The position numbers were made by a program, and so were the translations under genes. A stretch of DNA of 64,000 nt from Citrobacter europaeus. Lineage in GTDB: Bacteria; Pseudomonadota; Gammaproteobacteria; Enterobacterales; Enterobacteriaceae. Positions 60,098 through 64,000 of the stretch are shown one piece after another (positions within the stretch are counted from its first letter, which is position 1; each line of letters starts with the position of its first letter). Location: positions 372,001 to 436,000 of the forward strand of contig CP083650.1 of assembly GCA_020099315.1 (NCBI GenBank), in the 5' to 3' direction. The notes under the pieces were generated by a model. That model worked only from the letters and a program-made list of their open reading frames with translations. It made no database searches and was not told the origin of the DNA.

Positions 60098-61819
60098 ATG
60101 GACGATCGATTGCTGGAAAATTATCTGCAGGAATTACGATGGTTGCGAAAAGCCAGCGGGGAGTTCGCCCATCGGCACCCGCACGTAGCCTCTCGTCTGC
60201 GGCTGAGCGAATTTGATTGCCCGGATCCGCATGTTGAACGGCTTTTAGAAGGCTTCGCTCTGCAAAGCGCCAGACTGCATCAGCGCCTTGACGACGGCTT
60301 CGGCGAGCTGTGCGAATCGCTACTGGAGCAGCTTTCTCCCCATGCAATACGACCGTTTCCTTCCTCTGCTACCGCCAGTTTTACTGCGGATCCGCTGGCA
60401 GGCGATTTGAGTCGGGGTTACGCCCTTCCAGCCGGAACGCCGCTTTACGCGCTAACGGAAAGCGGTGAGACGGTCTGGTGGCGTACCGCGCTGGCGCAAA
60501 CGCTGTGGCCTATTGAGATTGAAGATGTTAGCTGGTGTGATGCGGCCCAGGCCCGGCAGTTAACCGGGCTGATGCGGGCGCGCGGCGCGTTGCGGATTCA
60601 GCTACGTTGCCTGCCGCCACATCAGTTTTCAACGTTGGCGGTAACACAGTTGCGCATTCATCTCAGCGGCTCGCCGCAAATCAACGCCACGCTGTTTGAT
60701 TTGTTGTACGCCCATGTCATCGGGCCGCTGCGCCCACATCCTATTGGCCTGCTGAATGCCGAAAAGATTTTGCCCTGCGAACCGGGCGTAGAGTCCAGCG
60801 TGCTGGCGCTCAGTGCCTGGATGAACTGTCCGCAGGCGCTGATGTATTTTGATTTGCCGCTGCCGCCGACGAAGGATGGCGATGGCATGACCTTGTGCAT
60901 TCCTTTCGATCGCGCTCCGCCGGGGGCACAGCATATTCACTCGGGTGATATTCGTCTGGGCTGTGTGCCAATCGTTAACCTTTTCACCCGGACCTCTGAG
61001 CCACTGAGCGCCGGGCATACCCGCAGCGAGCATCGGCTGGTGGCCGATCATCACGATCACCATGTACAGATCTACCGTGTACAGACGCTGTGGATGAGCC
61101 GCCGTGAGGAGGCCTGGTGCGTGCCTGCATATTACTCGGCCCGCGGGCATAGCGAGTCCCGCTGGTTCTGGCATGCGCGGCGCAACCCCCAGCAGGGCAA
61201 TGCGCTGTGGTTAACCCTGGTGGACAGCCGCTTCGACCCGTTTGCTCCGGACGAAGAGACAAGCCTGACGGCGACGCTCTGGTGCAGTAACGGTAACAAG
61301 GCTGCACAGCTTTGTGCGGGAACGCCTCTGACCTTTGAAGTCCCTGGTCCGGTCGCGCAGGTGCATTTATTGGGAACGCCGACCACGCCTTCTGCGCCCG
61401 CCTTGCAGCGAGATGCGCGTTGGAAACTGCTTTCTTCGCTGGCGCTCAATCACCTTTCATTGACCGAGGGAGAGAGGGCTCTGGACTCGCTCAAAGAGCT
61501 GCTGGCGCTGTATGCCCCTTCCTCTGCGTCACCCGCCGTCTGGCAACAGATAAATGGCATCCGCGAGATGTGTTGCCAGCGGGTTAGCGAGCACCGCGGA
61601 GGCGATGCCTGGCGCGGCTGGCATAACGGTATTCGGCTGACGCTGACCCTCGACCCACAGGCATTTACGGGCAACAGTCGGCTGTTGTTTGCGGGGATTG
61701 TCGCCCGTTTTCTGGCGCGTAACGCGACCGCTAACTGCTTTGTACGTACGGTATTGCTGGATGAAGGGGAGGAGCTGTCGCTATGGACAGACGTCGAACA
61801 GACCGCGCTGATAGCGTAA
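60098..61819 (+). CDS. tssF: TssF, T6SS baseplate wedge protein
   Basis: 573 residues, VasA/ImpG family. Landmarks: LLENYLQELRWLRKASGEFAHRHPHVASRL at about 5-34 (shown in part here), DPHVERLLEGFALQSARL and the C-terminal FAGIVARFLARNATANCFV. Forms the wedge with TssG. GGGGGAG precedes the ATG by five bases. Overlaps the likely start of tssG. Confidence 0.93.
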   Translation: MDDRLLENYLQELRWLRKASGEFAHRHPHVASRLRLSEFDCPDPHVERLLEGFALQSARLHQRLDDGFGELCESLLEQLSPHAIRPFPSSATASFTADPLAGDLSRGYALPAGTPLYALTESGETVWWRTALAQTLWPIEIEDVSWCDAAQARQLTGLMRARGALRIQLRCLPPHQFSTLAVTQLRIHLSGSPQINATLFDLLYAHVIGPLRPHPIGLLNAEKILPCEPGVESSVLALSAWMNCPQALMYFDLPLPPTKDGDGMTLCIPFDRAPPGAQHIHSGDIRLGCVPIVNLFTRTSEPLSAGHTRSEHRLVADHHDHHVQIYRVQTLWMSRREEAWCVPAYYSARGHSESRWFWHARRNPQQGNALWLTLVDSRFDPFAPDEETSLTATLWCSNGNKAAQLCAGTPLTFEVPGPVAQVHLLGTPTTPSAPALQRDARWKLLSSLALNHLSLTEGERALDSLKELLALYAPSSASPAVWQQINGIREMCCQRVSEHRGGDAWRGWHNGIRLTLTLDPQAFTGNSRLLFAGIVARFLARNATANCFVRTVLLDEGEELSLWTDVEQTALIA

Positions 61820-62730
61820 TGGCGCAACTTAAGGGCGAGCCGTGGCGCTTTTCGCTGGAGCAGTGCCTCAGGATTTTACAGGCGAGCGGTGACACGCCCG
61901 AGCTGTGGGGTGAGCTGGGGCTGGCGTTTGCGCCTGCGGAACTTGGCGCGCTGAACAACGACGTTCTCCAGGTGCGTAGCCTCGGGCCGGGAGGTGCGGA
62001 TGGCGTACTGCCCTATGGCTGGCTGGAATGGCTGCAGCAGGCGACGCAGGATAAAAACAGCGCACCGCAGGATTTTATCTTTATGTTTCAACAGCGTTTT
62101 ATTCAGCATCACTACCGAAGCCTGAGCCTGTATCGGCTGGCTACGCCCTACGCGCGCCAGGATAACGCGCCGGGGCAGTCGGTGATGCGGGCACTGTGTG
62201 GTTTCAGGCTTGATGCCATGGAAAAGCATGAGTCTGCACAGGTGCAGAGCCTGCTGATGCAATGCGGCAGCCTGACGAATCGCAGGCGTTCTGTGGCTGG
62301 ATTTGTGGCGCTGGTCGAGGCCGTACTGAACGTCACCGTGCATGTCGAAGAGTTTGTCGGCCGCTGGCAGCCTTTGCCGCAGGCATCCATAAGCCGGACG
62401 GGATGTCGGCTGGGGCGCAACAGCGTCGCCGGGCGACGGATCTGGAATCAGCATGCGGCGCTGCGGGTGCACCTGCATGCTGAAAGCCCCACCCGGTGGC
62501 GGGCGTTTTTATCCGATGGGCAAGCCTTTCTTCAGCTCAGCAAACTGGGGCAAATCTGGTTTGGCCCAGGGATAACGCTGCAACTGATGATGCGCGGGAC
62601 GCTAAATCTTGACCACTGCCTGAGCCGCGATACGCCGCCGCGTTTGGGCTATACCGCTCAACTGGCAGGGCGTAAACCCGCCGTGTTTCACTGCCAACAG
62701 CAACTTGAGGAGAACAACGCATGGACTTAA
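61783..62730 (+). CDS. tssG: TssG, T6SS baseplate wedge protein
   Basis: 315 residues from MDRRRTDRADSV. The motif KGEPWRFSLEQCLRILQ near the N-terminus and the C-terminal LGYTAQLAGRKP are typical of VasB/ImpH proteins. The start at 61783 has GGGGAGGAG eight bases upstream and overlaps tssF by 37 bp; the alternative ATG at 61819 (overlapping the tssF stop) has no Shine-Dalgarno. Overlaps tssH by 10 bp. Confidence 0.9.
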   Translation: MDRRRTDRADSVMAQLKGEPWRFSLEQCLRILQASGDTPELWGELGLAFAPAELGALNNDVLQVRSLGPGGADGVLPYGWLEWLQQATQDKNSAPQDFIFMFQQRFIQHHYRSLSLYRLATPYARQDNAPGQSVMRALCGFRLDAMEKHESAQVQSLLMQCGSLTNRRRSVAGFVALVEAVLNVTVHVEEFVGRWQPLPQASISRTGCRLGRNSVAGRRIWNQHAALRVHLHAESPTRWRAFLSDGQAFLQLSKLGQIWFGPGITLQLMMRGTLNLDHCLSRDTPPRLGYTAQLAGRKPAVFHCQQQLEENNAWT

Positions 62731-64000
62731 AAGCGCTGGTACAACGACTGAATCCGGTTTGCTTTCGTGCGCTGGAGCAGGCCGCCGAACGCAGCCGGGC
62801 GCAGGGACACTGGTTTGTTGAGCCGGAGCATCTGCTGCTGGCATTACTCGATGATGAACACTGTGATCTCGCGTATTGCCTGAGCGGCGCGGCGATTTCC
62901 GTCGACACGCTGCGCGAAGAGATCCATAGCGCCCAGGCGCAGTTTAAATCCGGCTGCACGCGGATGCCGGTGTTTTCCGTGCAACTGGTGGAATTACTGG
63001 AAGGAGCGGTTTTGTTGGCGGCTTTCCAGCGTTTGTTGAAGGTCCGTTCAGCGTTGTTGCTGCAAGCCTTACTCACCCGAGAACGTCTGCGCGCCCAGTT
63101 GGCGCAGGGAATGCCGCTGCTGTTGCAGCTTCCGGCGGGGGTGATGGAAAGCCAGTGGCAGAGCTGGTGTCGTGGCTCTGTTGAAGAATTAAGCGATACG
63201 CATACGGGAGAACACCCGGAGCGTGAAGGCGGCGTGCTGGATCAATACACCCACGATCTGACCCGTGATGCGCGGGAAGGGCTGATCGATCCGATCATCG
63301 GGCGCGACGCGGAGATCCGCCAGTGTATCGACATCCTGCTGCGGCGCAGGCAAAACAACCCGATTCTGGTTGGCGCGCCGGGGGTGGGCAAAACCGCCGT
63401 CGCTGAAGGGCTGGCGCGACGCATTGCCGAAGGAAGTGTGCCGCCGCCGCTGCGCGATGTCGCTCTGCTGTCGCTGGATCTCGGCCTGTTGCAGGCGGGC
63501 GCGGGCGTGAAAGGTGAATTTGAACAGCGGCTGAAAGGGGTGATCGACGCGGTAAAAAAATCCCCGCAACCGATCATTTTATTTATCGACGAAGCCCACA
63601 CGCTGATTGGCGCGGGCGGCGCCGAGGGCGGCAGCGACGCCGCCAACCTGCTGAAACCGGCGCTGGCGCGTGGGGAACTGCGTACCATCGCCGCCACCAC
63701 CTGGCAGGAGTACAAAAAATATTTCGAAAAGGATCCGGCGCTGGACCGGCGTTTTCAGCGTATCCAGATCGAGGAACCGGACGAGAACAGCGCGGTGGTG
63801 ATGCTGCGGGCGGTGGCCGACAAGCTCGAGGCACACCACGGCGTGCAGATCCTCGATACCGCCATCCGCGAGGCGGTGCGTCTGTCGCAGCGCTACATCT
63901 CCGGGCGCCAACTGCCGGACAAAGCCATCAGCGTGCTCGACACCGCCTGCGCAAGAGTGGCGCTGGCGCAGCATGATGTGCCGCCCCAGCTTGAGGAGAT
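62721..64000 (+). CDS. tssH: TssH (ClpV), T6SS AAA+ ATPase, cut by the window edge
   Basis: First 426 residues visible of an expected 850-900. N-terminal Clp-N domain (about 1-145), first AAA+ module with Walker A GAPGVGKT (218-225) and Walker B LFIDEAH (Asp290, Glu291), and sensor/arginine finger region LDRRFQ. ClpV disassembles contracted TssBC sheath for re-use. AGGAG precedes the ATG. The second AAA+ module lies outside the window. Confidence 0.95.
   Translation, partial: MDLKALVQRLNPVCFRALEQAAERSRAQGHWFVEPEHLLLALLDDEHCDLAYCLSGAAISVDTLREEIHSAQAQFKSGCTRMPVFSVQLVELLEGAVLLAAFQRLLKVRSALLLQALLTRERLRAQLAQGMPLLLQLPAGVMESQWQSWCRGSVEELSDTHTGEHPEREGGVLDQYTHDLTRDAREGLIDPIIGRDAEIRQCIDILLRRRQNNPILVGAPGVGKTAVAEGLARRIAEGSVPPPLRDVALLSLDLGLLQAGAGVKGEFEQRLKGVIDAVKKSPQPIILFIDEAHTLIGAGGAEGGSDAANLLKPALARGELRTIAATTWQEYKKYFEKDPALDRRFQRIQIEEPDENSAVVMLRAVADKLEAHHGVQILDTAIREAVRLSQRYISGRQLPDKAISVLDTACARVALAQHDVPPQLEE

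Overview
The window is chromosomal DNA of an Enterobacteriaceae species. The backbone reads ytfE-ytfF-qorB/ytfH-cpdB-cysQ-ytfJ-ytfK-paeA(ytfL)-msrA-tamA-tamB-ytfP-ppa-ytfQRT-yjfF-fbp-mpl-darP(yjgA)-pmbA-cybC. This is the gene order I remember for the Escherichia/Salmonella/Citrobacter group, the proteins are close to the E. coli ones, and enterobacterial REP elements sit between genes. An intact cybC and the accessory blocks suggest a Citrobacter-like genome, but the genus is inferred, not shown.

Layout. Positions 1-9700: stress and housekeeping genes (nitrosative-stress repair protein YtfE, quinone reductase QorB with HxlR regulator YtfH, periplasmic phosphodiesterase CpdB, PAP phosphatase CysQ, YtfJ, YtfK), plus a Tsr-like chemoreceptor and an AraC-type regulator. 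Positions 11.1-19.6 kb: an accessory sugar cluster between paeA and msrA, with a divergent LacI-type regulator, four consecutive Gfo/Idh/MocA oxidoreductases, a GPH-type sugar transporter and a clan GH-A glycoside hydrolase. Positions 19.6-26.3 kb: msrA and the translocation and assembly module tamA-tamB-ytfP. Positions 26.3-29.6 kb: a CirA-like TonB-dependent receptor and a YncE-like beta-propeller behind a Fur-like box, at the place where E. coli K-12 carries chpSB. Positions 29.7-35.2 kb: ppa and the galactofuranose ABC importer. Positions 35.2-41.6 kb: a chemoreceptor without a periplasmic sensor domain, then fbp, mpl, darP, pmbA and cybC.

Positions 41.6-49.4 kb hold the most unusual block. 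It contains a stand-alone PRD protein, an SFCGS-type glycine-rich protein, three proteins of the DUF4312, DUF4311 and DUF4310 type (the last two are integral membrane proteins), an amidohydrolase/deacetylase, DgaE-like and DgaF-like enzymes, and a multidomain BglG/MtlR-type activator with PRD, EIIB-like and EIIA-like domains. The four small proteins sit where the dga (D-glucosaminate) operon carries its mannose-type PTS permease. I infer an uncharacterised importer coupled to deacetylation, ammonia elimination and aldol cleavage of an amino-sugar acid, with PTS-type regulation but no PTS permease. A perfect 20-bp palindrome lies upstream.

Positions 49.4-64.0 kb are a type VI secretion system in two divergent operons around an AT-rich 374-bp control region. 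Leftward are tssJ-tssK-tssL-tssM-tssA and a DUF4280 PAAR-like tip gene. Rightward are tssB-tssC-hcp-tssE-tssF-tssG-tssH, with tssH cut by the window edge. No VgrG, effector or immunity gene is visible.

Both chemoreceptor genes are preceded by sigma-28 (FliA) promoter matches, so the organism is probably flagellated. REP elements are frequent at gene ends. One REP pair contains the stop codons of two convergent genes, and another REP lies inside the 42-47 kb operon. No tRNA, rRNA, CRISPR array, insertion sequence or phage integrase was recognised.
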